Assembly (NCBI GenBank): GCA_002395225.1
Contig: DGWH01000124.1
Coordinates: 1 to 7,850 of the forward strand
Direction: 5' to 3'
Source: Christensenella sp. UBA4263
GTDB lineage: Bacteria; Bacillota; Clostridia; Christensenellales; Aristaeellaceae
DNA length: 7,850 nucleotides
Part shown: in pieces, positions 1-5,797 of the stretch
Layout: the number at the start of each line of letters is the position of its first letter
Numbering within the stretch: position 1 is the stretch's first letter
Program-made: the position numbers and the translations under genes
Notes under the pieces: model-generated
Told to the model about the DNA's origin: nothing
Databases searched by the model: none
The model's input: the letters and a program-made list of their open reading frames with translations, nothing else

Positions 1-97
1 TTGGAGCATCCACCAATTTGCCCTGTATCCATGAGGAGTTTCTTGTTTGAATGGAAAACAACATCAGGGAGGATAATTCTTTCCGTTTTCGCAGAAA
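1..97. other. Window edge downstream of mtnN, no gene called
   Basis: This short stretch lies just after the stop codon of the minus-strand nucleosidase. I see no convincing terminator hairpin for that gene here. One plus-strand frame is open from base 1 to a TGA at 106-108 (35 codons), so the tail of a plus-strand gene entering from the left cannot be excluded, but the peptide resembles nothing I recognise. A minus-strand ATG near base 33 lacks a ribosome binding site. Confidence 0.4.
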
Positions 98-886
98 CTA
101 ATGAGTGACCATATACCGTACAATTTCAGCACAGCGCACAGAAGCTTTTTCCACGAACAGCTCATAATTCATTTCTTCGGAATCGTCTGCTTTATCCGAG
201 ATTGCACGGACTATGACAAAAGGCGTGTTGTTCAGATAACAAACCTGGGCAATTGCACCGCCTTCCATCTCACAGCACATCCCATTGAAATCGCTGATGA
301 TTTTTTCCTTTTGCTCGCGTGAAGCAATAAACTGATCGCCCGAGCAGACCCTTCCCTCAAAAACCTGTGCATCAGGTGTTGTGGCATGAACAGCCTCCAC
401 GGCCGCTTTTCGCATTGTCTCATCTGCCGGAAACGCATACATCCCTGTATAGGGGATCTCTCCCTTGGCAAAACCAAGGACTTCGACTGTAAAATCATGC
501 TGAACGGCATCCGTTGAAACCACAATATCCAGGATATTAATCCGCGCATCCAGGGATCCGGCAACACCTGTGTTGATGATCTTTGTACAGCCGAATTCGT
601 TTATCAGCGTATTTGCGCAGATCCCTGCATTGACTTTGCCGACACCACACTGCACGACGACGACATCTGCACCATCCAGCTTTCCTTTGCAGAATTCCAT
701 TCCTGCAATGGATGTAATCTCCGGGTTTTCAAGCGTAGCCTTGAGAGTTGCTACCTCTTCATCCATTGCGCCGATGATACCGAAAACAGCGTGTTCGGAG
801 ACAGGCTGATTTTCAGCATAACCGATGGGCAGAATACCGGACAGCAAGAGCATGAGACACATTACCATTAGAGAAAGTATTTTCAT
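98..886 (-). CDS. mtnN: Exported 5'-methylthioadenosine/S-adenosylhomocysteine nucleosidase
   Basis: The 262-residue product belongs to the MTA/SAH nucleosidase (Pfs) family, which cleaves the glycosidic bond of methylthioadenosine and S-adenosylhomocysteine to give adenine plus the thioribose product. Compared with the E. coli enzyme, the IGAMDEEV motif (about 38-45) supplies the acid/base Glu (E44, equivalent to E12). NTGVAG (105-110) and SGDQF (182-186) match family blocks. EMEGG (206-210) supplies the ribose-binding M207 and E208, and RAISDKAD (227-234) supplies the catalytic Asp (D231, equivalent to D197). The domain is full length. Oddly, it is preceded by a signal peptide: hydrophobic residues 3-20 and a likely signal peptidase I site after GYA (24). 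There is no lipobox. The start at 886 is chosen because GGAGG lies 7 nt upstream; an in-frame upstream ATG at 931 lacks this and would bury the signal peptide. Family assignment is firm; export is a prediction, and so is activity on extracellular substrate. Confidence 0.93.
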   Translation of the reverse strand: MKILSLMVMCLMLLLSGILPIGYAENQPVSEHAVFGIIGAMDEEVATLKATLENPEITSIAGMEFCKGKLDGADVVVVQCGVGKVNAGICANTLINEFGCTKIINTGVAGSLDARINILDIVVSTDAVQHDFTVEVLGFAKGEIPYTGMYAFPADETMRKAAVEAVHATTPDAQVFEGRVCSGDQFIASREQKEKIISDFNGMCCEMEGGAIAQVCYLNNTPFVIVRAISDKADDSEEMNYELFVEKASVRCAEIVRYMVTH

Positions 887-893
887 TATGACA

Positions 894-898
894 CCTCC
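894..898 (-). promoter_or_regulatory. Ribosome binding site fixing the mtnN start
   Basis: Read on the minus strand this is GGAGG, followed by 7 nt and then ATG at 886-884. It decides in favour of the start that puts a signal peptide directly at the N-terminus, over the in-frame ATG 45 bp upstream. Confidence 0.85.
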
Positions 899-969
899 GT
901 ATAATTCGTATGTTGGTGAGTCCCGGATCATTCAAATTTCTGTCGGGAAGAGACATTTGGATAAAACAC

Positions 970-1014
970 CGTCGGATTTGACAGGAAATATTCCTGTCAG
1001 GTCCGGCGTTTTTT
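970..1014 (+). terminator. Strong plus-strand intrinsic terminator with no plus-strand gene before it
   Basis: Positions 970-987 pair with 991-1008 without a gap: an 18-bp stem with a 3-nt loop (ATA), followed at once by six T residues (1009-1014). The inner nine pairs (TGACAGGAA with TTCCTGTCA) are perfect. Three outer pairs (978/1000, 977/1001, 972/1006) are G-U only in plus-strand RNA; in minus-strand RNA they become A-C mismatches, and the following tract there is only GTGTTTTA. The shape is therefore that of a plus-strand terminator, although the nearest gene to its left (mtnN) runs on the minus strand. It may end an antisense or small RNA, or shield the tetR promoter from read-through. 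It could also act weakly as a leader hairpin for mtnN. Confidence 0.72.
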
Positions 1015-1092
1015 GCGTTTCTGGAAAGAAAAGAAATGCATTCAGGGAGGCTTGCGGTCCGGCCCGGCATTCTTTGCAAACCAGGTAATCCT

Positions 1093-1121
1093 AATATACT
1101 GAAAATGCCTGCAATGTGCAA
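1093..1121 (-). promoter_or_regulatory. Probable mtnN promoter (minus strand)
   Basis: On the minus strand the sequence reads TTGCAC (1121-1116), a 17-bp spacer, then TATATT (1098-1093). Both boxes are close to the sigma-A consensus at ideal spacing. Transcription would start near 1086 and give mtnN a leader of about 200 nt that crosses the hairpin at 970-1008. I found no better minus-strand promoter closer to the gene. No copy of the tetR palindrome overlaps it, so it is probably not controlled by the neighbouring TetR protein. Confidence 0.6.
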
Positions 1122-1225
1122 GAGGCAAAATGAGACTGTTTGAATGAAACGGATTGTAACCCGCCGAAGTTTTAACTATTAGCCAGTGCATGGAGGGGCC
1201 ATGACGGAAAAACGAGGAGGGTATC

Positions 1226-1254
1226 TTGACAGAAATAAGGCAACTGAATATAAT
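1226..1254 (+). promoter_or_regulatory. Perfect-consensus promoter of the tetR operon
   Basis: TTGACA (1226-1231), exactly 17 bp, then TATAAT (1249-1254): a full match to the primary sigma-factor consensus. The start point would be near 1261. A promoter this strong in front of a repressor gene makes sense if it is normally held off by the palindrome just downstream. Its position also shows that in-frame ATGs at 1186 and 1201 lie outside the transcript. Confidence 0.88.
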
Positions 1255-1265
1255 GTAGCAGTGCT

Positions 1266-1282
1266 ATATATCACTGATATAT
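1266..1282 (+). promoter_or_regulatory. 17-bp palindrome, probable TetR operator
   Basis: ATATATCA and TGATATAT are perfect inverted 8-bp arms around a central C at 1274. The site begins about 5 bp after the predicted transcription start and ends directly against the GGAGG of tetR. Size, symmetry and place fit an autoregulatory operator of a TetR-family dimer, where bound repressor would block the promoter or early elongation. That the adjacent TetR protein is the binder is inferred. Confidence 0.7.
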
Positions 1283-1287
1283 GGAGG
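1283..1287 (+). promoter_or_regulatory. Ribosome binding site fixing the tetR start
   Basis: GGAGG sits 6 nt before the ATG at 1294 and directly after the palindrome. Together with the promoter it sets the start of the TetR protein at 1294. Confidence 0.85.
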
Positions 1288-1293
1288 CAGGAT

Positions 1294-1917
1294 ATGGAAA
1301 ATACGGATACGCTGCAGAAAATCCATGAGAGTGCGAAGAAGCATTTTCTGGCAAACGGGTTTCAGCGGGCATCCCTTCGCAGGATTGTCGCAGATGCCGG
1401 TTTTACGCTGGGTGCATTCTATGGATACTACAGCACGAAGGAAGAACTGTTCCATGCACTGGTGGAACGGACGGCACAGGGGATTCTCTCGTGTCTGTCG
1501 GAGATGGCAGCAACACTGAATGCCATACCGGATGATCTGAAGCTTGCGGGAATCAGTGAGGTGTTCTCTGAAGGAATGGCGCGGCTTGTGGACTTTCTTC
1601 TTAAGAACAAGGATGAAGCGCGCCTGCTTCTGGAATGTGCGGAAGGGACGCGGTATGAGAACTTTCTGTCAGAAATGATGGAGCAGGGTCTTCTCTTTAT
1701 GGCGAAAGCGACAGGAAGGCATGAGCTGCCGCTGACACCGCTTGCACAGAAGCTGCTGGTTCAGAGTTACTTTTCCTTACTCGGACAGGCGGTTCTGTTA
1801 GGGGATACCCGGGAGGAGATCCTGAAAACGATGAAAGACATTCAGTCTGTTTTTACGGACGGAATCGTACATGTTTTGCTGGAGGAACCTGCAAAGGAAA
1901 GGAATTCATTGCCATGA
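1294..1917 (+). CDS. TetR/AcrR-family transcriptional regulator
   Basis: This 207-residue protein has the standard TetR length and layout. Residues 7-24 form the first helix of the DNA-binding domain, and the helix-turn-helix lies around 26-46 (ASLRRIVADAGFTLGAFYGY), with the usual GAFYGYYSTKEELF continuation leading into helix 4. The remaining C-terminal part (about 60-200) is helical and would bind a ligand and form the dimer; it is too variable in this family to name an inducer. It is the first gene of a three-gene operon and overlaps the methyltransferase gene by 4 bp (ATGA). A consensus promoter and a perfect 17-bp palindrome lie just upstream, so it most likely represses its own operon and releases it on binding a small molecule. 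The frame stays open to ATGs at 1186 and 1201, the latter with a purine-rich GGAGG before it, but both precede the promoter and would add about 30-36 residues foreign to the family. Confidence 0.92.
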   Translation: MENTDTLQKIHESAKKHFLANGFQRASLRRIVADAGFTLGAFYGYYSTKEELFHALVERTAQGILSCLSEMAATLNAIPDDLKLAGISEVFSEGMARLVDFLLKNKDEARLLLECAEGTRYENFLSEMMEQGLLFMAKATGRHELPLTPLAQKLLVQSYFSLLGQAVLLGDTREEILKTMKDIQSVFTDGIVHVLLEEPAKERNSLP

Positions 1918-2756
1918 GTCAAAAAATCAGAATAGAGAAAAACAGCGTTCAGGAAACACTGGTGCTCCCTCTTTTTGGGAAAGCCTGGGCGGTCAGAAAT
2001 TATCCGGATATCTTCAAGGACCAGGACGTCCAGCAGATTATGGATCGGGTGGACTACGATTTCTCTGCCCTTGAAAAAGCGGCCGGCGGAGTGAAAGGGA
2101 AGATTGCCTCGCTGGCGGCTGCGACCCGTCAGGCAGCGCTTGTATGGGAGATCCGGGATTATCTGAAGGATCACCCGAACGCACTGGTTGTCAATCTGGG
2201 ATGCGGCCTTGATACCGCGGGGCATCAGGCGGACAACGGTACCTGCCGGTTTGCAAACGTTGATTTCCCGAATGTGATTGAGCTCAGGGAGCAGCTGATT
2301 CCCTCAACGGAGAGGGAGAAGAACATTGCCTCCGATCTGAATGATTATTCCTGGTTCGAACAGATCGGGTTCCGTCCGGAAGAGGGGGTGGTGTTTATCG
2401 CCTCCGGGGTGTTCCTTTATTTCAAAAAGGAGGACGTCAGGCGGTTGTTTGTGGCAATGGCTGAGCGGTTTCCCGGCGGGCGGATTGCTTTTGACGGTCA
2501 GAATCAGAAAGGGAAGGAGGTGGACCTGAAAGCGCTCAAGGCTTCCGGAATTGACATCAGCACGAATTTTGCGCTGGACAAACCGGAGGAAGAACTGAAA
2601 AGCTGGAGTGATCGCTTTGCCCGTGTACAGTGGAAGAAAATGTCAACGGGGTATATCAAACCGGACCGGCGCTTCGGAATCCTGTACAGGCTGATGGCAC
2701 CTTTGGTAGATAAAACAGGCATGTCACAGCTCGATGTGATCGATTTTAAAAAGTGA
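1914..2756 (+). CDS. SAM-dependent methyltransferase, LCM/TcmP-like family
   Basis: The 280-residue product resembles the leucine carboxyl methyltransferase / TcmP O-methyltransferase family (class I Rossmann fold). Visible blocks are an Arg-containing helix before the fold (TRQAALVWEIRDYL, 71-84), the SAM-binding glycine loop VVNLGCGLDT (92-101), the acidic strand-2 end ANVDFPNV (114-121) and a strand-4 motif FIASGVFLYF (161-170). Relatives methylate carboxyl or hydroxyl groups of small molecules or proteins; the acceptor here cannot be deduced. No signal peptide is present, so it acts in the cytoplasm. Its ATG overlaps the tetR stop codon by 4 bp, with only a weak, distant purine stretch upstream, so translation is probably coupled to tetR. 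The next gene begins within its stop codon. Coexpression with a TetR protein and an ATC-hydrolase-like protein suggests modification of a specific small compound. Fold assignment is sure; the subfamily is fairly sure. Confidence 0.88.
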   Translation: MSQKIRIEKNSVQETLVLPLFGKAWAVRNYPDIFKDQDVQQIMDRVDYDFSALEKAAGGVKGKIASLAAATRQAALVWEIRDYLKDHPNALVVNLGCGLDTAGHQADNGTCRFANVDFPNVIELREQLIPSTEREKNIASDLNDYSWFEQIGFRPEEGVVFIASGVFLYFKKEDVRRLFVAMAERFPGGRIAFDGQNQKGKEVDLKALKASGIDISTNFALDKPEEELKSWSDRFARVQWKKMSTGYIKPDRRFGILYRLMAPLVDKTGMSQLDVIDFKK

Positions 2757-3385
2757 TGGGCCGGCGGTTTATTTCCCGTGATATGCTCAGGCATAATGAT
2801 TTTACTCCGATTCTGCGCACATTGCCTGATGACCGGCTGAAGCGAATTGATGAGTCTGTCCGGCGTCTGATTGAGGAGAATCCCGGGCAACGTGCCAATC
2901 TGTCGGCTGGGCCGGCCTACTTCCTGATGCATTACCTGATGAGCGATTTATACACGGCGATTGCCCTGTACAGGACGGAAACACCGGGCGGTCAGAGGAA
3001 ACTCCTTGCTGAAATGGACAGGTGTCTTGTTGAGGCTGGCAGGAAAGCAAATAAAATGATGCGCCGCGTGATGGCTTTCCCCGGTGCATTTCGGGCGGCG
3101 CGTGCACTTGTTCCAAGGGTTATGGCGATGGGAAATGGAAAAGGCTTTGCCGTCAAACCGGTGGACTGCGGAAAAAAAGGCTTTGGGTTTGATGTGACAG
3201 AATGCCCGTATCATCGCCTTTTTGCTGTCAACGGGTGTCCGGAGCTCGGACCGATCTTCTGTCATTTTGATGAGGTAGAGAGTGCTGATCTGCCGGGCCT
3301 CCGGTTTAAGCGTCACGGGACACTGTGTACAGGCCATGACCGATGCGATTTTCGATATTGGAGAGACACCGGAGAAAATGAATAG
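2756..3385 (+). CDS. L-2-amino-thiazoline-4-carboxylic acid hydrolase family protein
   Basis: The 209-residue product matches what I know of the ATC hydrolase family, named after the Pseudomonas enzyme that opens L-2-amino-thiazoline-4-carboxylate to S-carbamyl-cysteine on the way to L-cysteine. The signature is in the C-terminal half: FDVTECPYHRLF (145-156), GCPELGPIFCHFDEV (160-174), LPGLRFKR (179-186) and GTLCTGHDRCDFRYW (188-202). Conserved C150, H153, C161, C169, C191, H194 and C197 could be catalytic or bind a metal; that is my inference. The N-terminal half is helical and less distinctive. There is no signal peptide. The ATG at 2756 overlaps the methyltransferase stop codon by one base; a GTG immediately before it (2753) is possible and adds one residue. 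No Shine-Dalgarno site is seen, so coupling is likely. Most family members in Clostridia are untested, so the true substrate may not be ATC. It ends the operon. Confidence 0.82.
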   Translation: MGRRFISRDMLRHNDFTPILRTLPDDRLKRIDESVRRLIEENPGQRANLSAGPAYFLMHYLMSDLYTAIALYRTETPGGQRKLLAEMDRCLVEAGRKANKMMRRVMAFPGAFRAARALVPRVMAMGNGKGFAVKPVDCGKKGFGFDVTECPYHRLFAVNGCPELGPIFCHFDEVESADLPGLRFKRHGTLCTGHDRCDFRYWRDTGENE

Positions 3386-3396
3386 GATGGACAAAA

Positions 3397-3432
3397 CCCC
3401 GACTGCCAGACCGAGGAAATCCGCAGTCGGGG
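3397..3432. terminator. 10-bp hairpin after the tetR operon, possible terminator
   Basis: CCCCGACTGC (3397-3406) and GCAGTCGGGG (3423-3432) are perfect inverted arms with a 16-nt loop, starting 12 bp after the last operon gene. In the plus direction the next bases are G then TTATCG, a poor U-tract, so termination there would be weak. In the minus direction the stem is followed by TTTTGT. Its place fits the end of the operon, but the tail does not favour that strand. Confidence 0.5.
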
Positions 3433-3554
3433 GTTATCGTCTGTGAAGAAGTTCAGGAACCAAATCGGCAGCCGGTCAGTGCCGGATTTCGATTCTGCCG
3501 GGGATGAACGCGGATGATCCCTGGAGCAGGCTATTAGAGCGTTGTTTCTTCTGC

Positions 3555-3583
3555 TTGCTGAATCGGATGGCATTTGGTATAAT
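3555..3583 (+). promoter_or_regulatory. Extended -10 promoter of the M13 peptidase gene
   Basis: TTGCTG (3555-3560), a 17-bp spacer, then TATAAT (3578-3583), with TG one base before the -10 box (TGG-TATAAT) giving an extended -10 element. The expected start near 3590 leaves a leader of about 30 nt before the ATG at 3619. This makes the peptidase its own transcription unit. I see no operator-like palindrome over it. Confidence 0.75.
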
Positions 3584-3618
3584 CTGATCGAAAATAAAAC
3601 CGTTTTCAGGAGGTATGT

Positions 3619-5664
3619 ATGAGAACACATCGCATGGATAAATGGAAAAGGGCAGGTGTACTGCTGCTGGCAGCATTACTCACAATGCTGACTGCTGTGG
3701 TTGCCGCAGAGGGAAAACTGGACGACGGAAGTCCATGGGTAGACTATGATCTGAGTGAAAATGTAGCCAAAGTAACAGAGAGACCGGCAAATCCGAAAGA
3801 TGATCTGCAGCTGTATGTCAATTATGACTGGGCGAAAGCAGTGAAGATTCGTCCCGGATACGGATCTGAATCGTCCTTCATGGCTGTTTCGGATGAGATC
3901 CGTAAAATGGGCATGGAGGTGCTGACAGATAAGACGCTGCAGGGTGAAGACGTAGAGCTTGTACAGGGAATGTACGAGGCAATTCTTGACTGGGATGCCC
4001 GAAATGCCCTGGGTGTCGAACCAATCAGGAAGGCAATCGAGTCCATTCAGGCGGTTTCCAATATGGATGAGCTGACAGCCCTGTTTTGCGACACCGACTC
4101 AATTGTGAAACAATTCATTTCTGTTGCGGCAACGGTTGGCAAGAATGATCCCGAGACGTATCTGCTCAGGATAGACCCGCTGGGCCTGCTGCTGGCGGAT
4201 TCCGCGGAGTATAAGACCCGTACAGAGATGGGTGAACGAAATGAGGCTGCCTATCGGAAACTGCTGGAAAAGGTAATGCCGAAACTGGGGGTTACCGTGG
4301 AGGAAGCAGGGAAAATCTGGGAAAGTGCCCTGGCACTTGAGACAGAACTGGCCGGTGCCATCATGACATCTGCTGACCATCTTTCGCCGGATTACGATAA
4401 GCGCACCAATAATGAGATGAATGCGGAGGAGGCGTGGGCACTCTGCAGGAACTATCCGATTTTTGACATTGTCAGTGCCCAGGGATATGGACATGCAAAG
4501 CGCTGCCTTGTGAGTGAACCGGCGTATGTGCAGAAACTCGACGAGATTTACACGGAGGACCATCTGGAAAAGTTTAAAAACTACCTGATTACCTGTGCGG
4601 CTTTGGACCATTTGGGCACGCTGGACAAAGAATGTCATGATCTGTTGATTGAAGCCAACAACATGCTTAGCGGCAGCACCGGTTCACGGCCGGATGAGGA
4701 AACGGCCTATGCGATCGTGTGCAGCACACTGACGACGCCGATGAACCGGGCTTTCCTTGCCAAGTATGATTCGACAAAGATGAAAGAGGAAGTTACCCGT
4801 ATCTGTGAGGAGTGCATTGCCTATTACCGTGAGCTCCTGAGTACGGAGGAGTGGCTTTCTGATGAAACAAGAAAAAAGGCAGTTGAAAAGCTGGATGCGA
4901 TCAGGATTAATGCGGTCTATCCGGAAAAATGGCGTGACTACAGCGGATTGTCCCTGAAAGGACTGGGATTCTATGACAGTGTGAATGCCATCCGTAAATT
5001 TGAAAAGGCATATAATGCAAGCCTGCTCAACACAAAGGTGGACCATGATCTCTGGAACTTTGATATTCTGGAAACCAATGCTTATTATGAGCCGCTGGAA
5101 AACTCGATTAACATCATCCGCGGGATTCTGGGCGGTGTGTTTTATCGGGAGGATATGACCACAGAGGAATTGTATGCCGGAATTGGGAGCGTGATTGGAC
5201 ATGAAATCTCTCACGCTTTTGATACCTCCGGTGCGCAGTTTGATGCCATGGGTGCCATGAATGACTGGTGGACGAAAGAGGATTATGCGGCGTTTCTTGG
5301 CCGTGCGCAGAAACTGATTGACTACTATAATTCCATGACGGCATTTGGCGGATATAAGGTTCAGGGGGCCAACATTCAGGGAGAGGCAATCGCTGATATG
5401 GCGGGAATGAAGTGCATGCTCGGCCTGCTTTCCAAAAAGGAGAATGTGGATTATCGCCGGTTCTTTGAGTCCTATGCGAAAATCTGGGCACGAATCAACA
5501 CAAGGGAAACAGAATATTACCAGCTGATGCAGGATCCGCATCCGCTGTCCTATCTGCGGACAAATGTTACGGTGCAGCAGTTTGATGAATTCCTTGAAAC
5601 CTTTGATATTGTTGAGGGTGACGGCATGTATCTGAGTCCTGAGGATCGGGTTCTGGTCTGGTGA
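3619..5664 (+). CDS. Exported M13-family (neprilysin/PepO-like) zinc endopeptidase
   Basis: The 681-residue protein is a full-length M13 metallopeptidase, a family that cuts peptides of limited size in a closed two-domain chamber. The zinc site is complete: HEISH (528-532) gives two His ligands and the catalytic Glu, and GEAIADMAG (588-596) gives the third ligand E589 and supporting D593, at spacing close to neprilysin. NAYYEPLENSI upstream of the zinc site, DWWTKEDYAAF after it, and the C-terminal PEDRVLVW are family marks. The N-terminal M13 domain begins with DDLQLYVNYDW. Residues 1-30 form a signal peptide (basic start, hydrophobic 12-28, probable cut after VAA at 30), so the enzyme is secreted or acts at the cell surface, unlike cytosolic PepO of lactococci. 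The substrate-strand motif that usually reads PAGIL is RGIL here. The start is supported by GGAGG 5 nt upstream. It has its own promoter and terminator. Confidence 0.95.
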   Translation: MRTHRMDKWKRAGVLLLAALLTMLTAVVAAEGKLDDGSPWVDYDLSENVAKVTERPANPKDDLQLYVNYDWAKAVKIRPGYGSESSFMAVSDEIRKMGMEVLTDKTLQGEDVELVQGMYEAILDWDARNALGVEPIRKAIESIQAVSNMDELTALFCDTDSIVKQFISVAATVGKNDPETYLLRIDPLGLLLADSAEYKTRTEMGERNEAAYRKLLEKVMPKLGVTVEEAGKIWESALALETELAGAIMTSADHLSPDYDKRTNNEMNAEEAWALCRNYPIFDIVSAQGYGHAKRCLVSEPAYVQKLDEIYTEDHLEKFKNYLITCAALDHLGTLDKECHDLLIEANNMLSGSTGSRPDEETAYAIVCSTLTTPMNRAFLAKYDSTKMKEEVTRICEECIAYYRELLSTEEWLSDETRKKAVEKLDAIRINAVYPEKWRDYSGLSLKGLGFYDSVNAIRKFEKAYNASLLNTKVDHDLWNFDILETNAYYEPLENSINIIRGILGGVFYREDMTTEELYAGIGSVIGHEISHAFDTSGAQFDAMGAMNDWWTKEDYAAFLGRAQKLIDYYNSMTAFGGYKVQGANIQGEAIADMAGMKCMLGLLSKKENVDYRRFFESYAKIWARINTRETEYYQLMQDPHPLSYLRTNVTVQQFDEFLETFDIVEGDGMYLSPEDRVLVW

Positions 5665-5713
5665 TCAGGATCTCGTACAGCTGAGTTCCCTCGGGCAGCG
5701 CTCGTTTCTGCAT

Positions 5714-5756
5714 GAGGAAGCAGTCTGGGAATTGTCCCGGGCTGCTTTCTCGTTTT
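5714..5756 (+). terminator. Intrinsic terminator of the M13 peptidase gene
   Basis: Positions 5714-5730 pair with 5735-5751 as a 17-bp stem with a 4-nt loop (ATTG). Three of the pairs are G-U in plus-strand RNA, the stem core is G+C-rich, and it is followed by GTTTTC. It lies 50 bp after the peptidase stop codon. The tail is short, but the orientation and position fit. It separates the peptidase from the downstream gene. Confidence 0.7.
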
Positions 5757-5797
5757 CGGGCGAGTGTTCCCGTGAACGATGAATTGTGAGGAAACCT

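Larger units (their letters stand above)
887..1293. other. Divergent regulatory region between mtnN and the tetR operon
   Basis: This 407-bp gap contains no gene I can support. From left to right it holds the mtnN ribosome binding site, an isolated TATAAT on the plus strand (900-905), a long plus-strand hairpin with a T-tract (970-1014), a possible minus-strand leader hairpin (arms GGTTTGC and GCAAGCC, within 1049-1082), a minus-strand promoter (1093-1121), and the tetR promoter, palindrome and ribosome binding site (1226-1287). The two divergent -35 boxes are about 105 bp apart. The mtnN mRNA would therefore have a leader of about 200 nt, much longer than needed, while the tetR leader is only about 33 nt. 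Confidence 0.7.

Noticed and set aside
1..108. Plus-strand frame open from the window edge to a TGA at 106-108
   Set aside because: It would overlap the end of mtnN, is only 35 codons and shows nothing recognisable; it stays possible but unsupported.
887..931. Longer mtnN start at 931
   Set aside because: It has no ribosome binding site and would place 15 polar residues before the signal peptide; GGAGG is correctly spaced for 886.
813..1121. Minus-strand open frame of 102 codons
   Set aside because: It covers the mtnN promoter and hairpin, has no ribosome site and no recognisable protein features.
1186..1293. N-terminal extension of the TetR protein from ATG 1186 or 1201
   Set aside because: Both starts lie upstream of the perfect promoter at 1226-1254, and the added residues do not resemble TetR proteins. 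The ATG at 1294 has its own GGAGG and gives the usual family length.
3387..3446. 19-codon plus-strand frame just after the operon
   Set aside because: It is spread over the hairpin arms, has no good ribosome site and a composition set by the inverted repeat.
4099..4638. Minus-strand open frame of 179 codons inside the M13 gene
   Set aside because: Antisense shadow with no start signal or recognisable domain.
4684..5541. Minus-strand open frame of 285 codons inside the M13 gene
   Set aside because: It is antisense to well-conserved coding sequence including the zinc site and has no family resemblance, so it is a shadow of the real gene.
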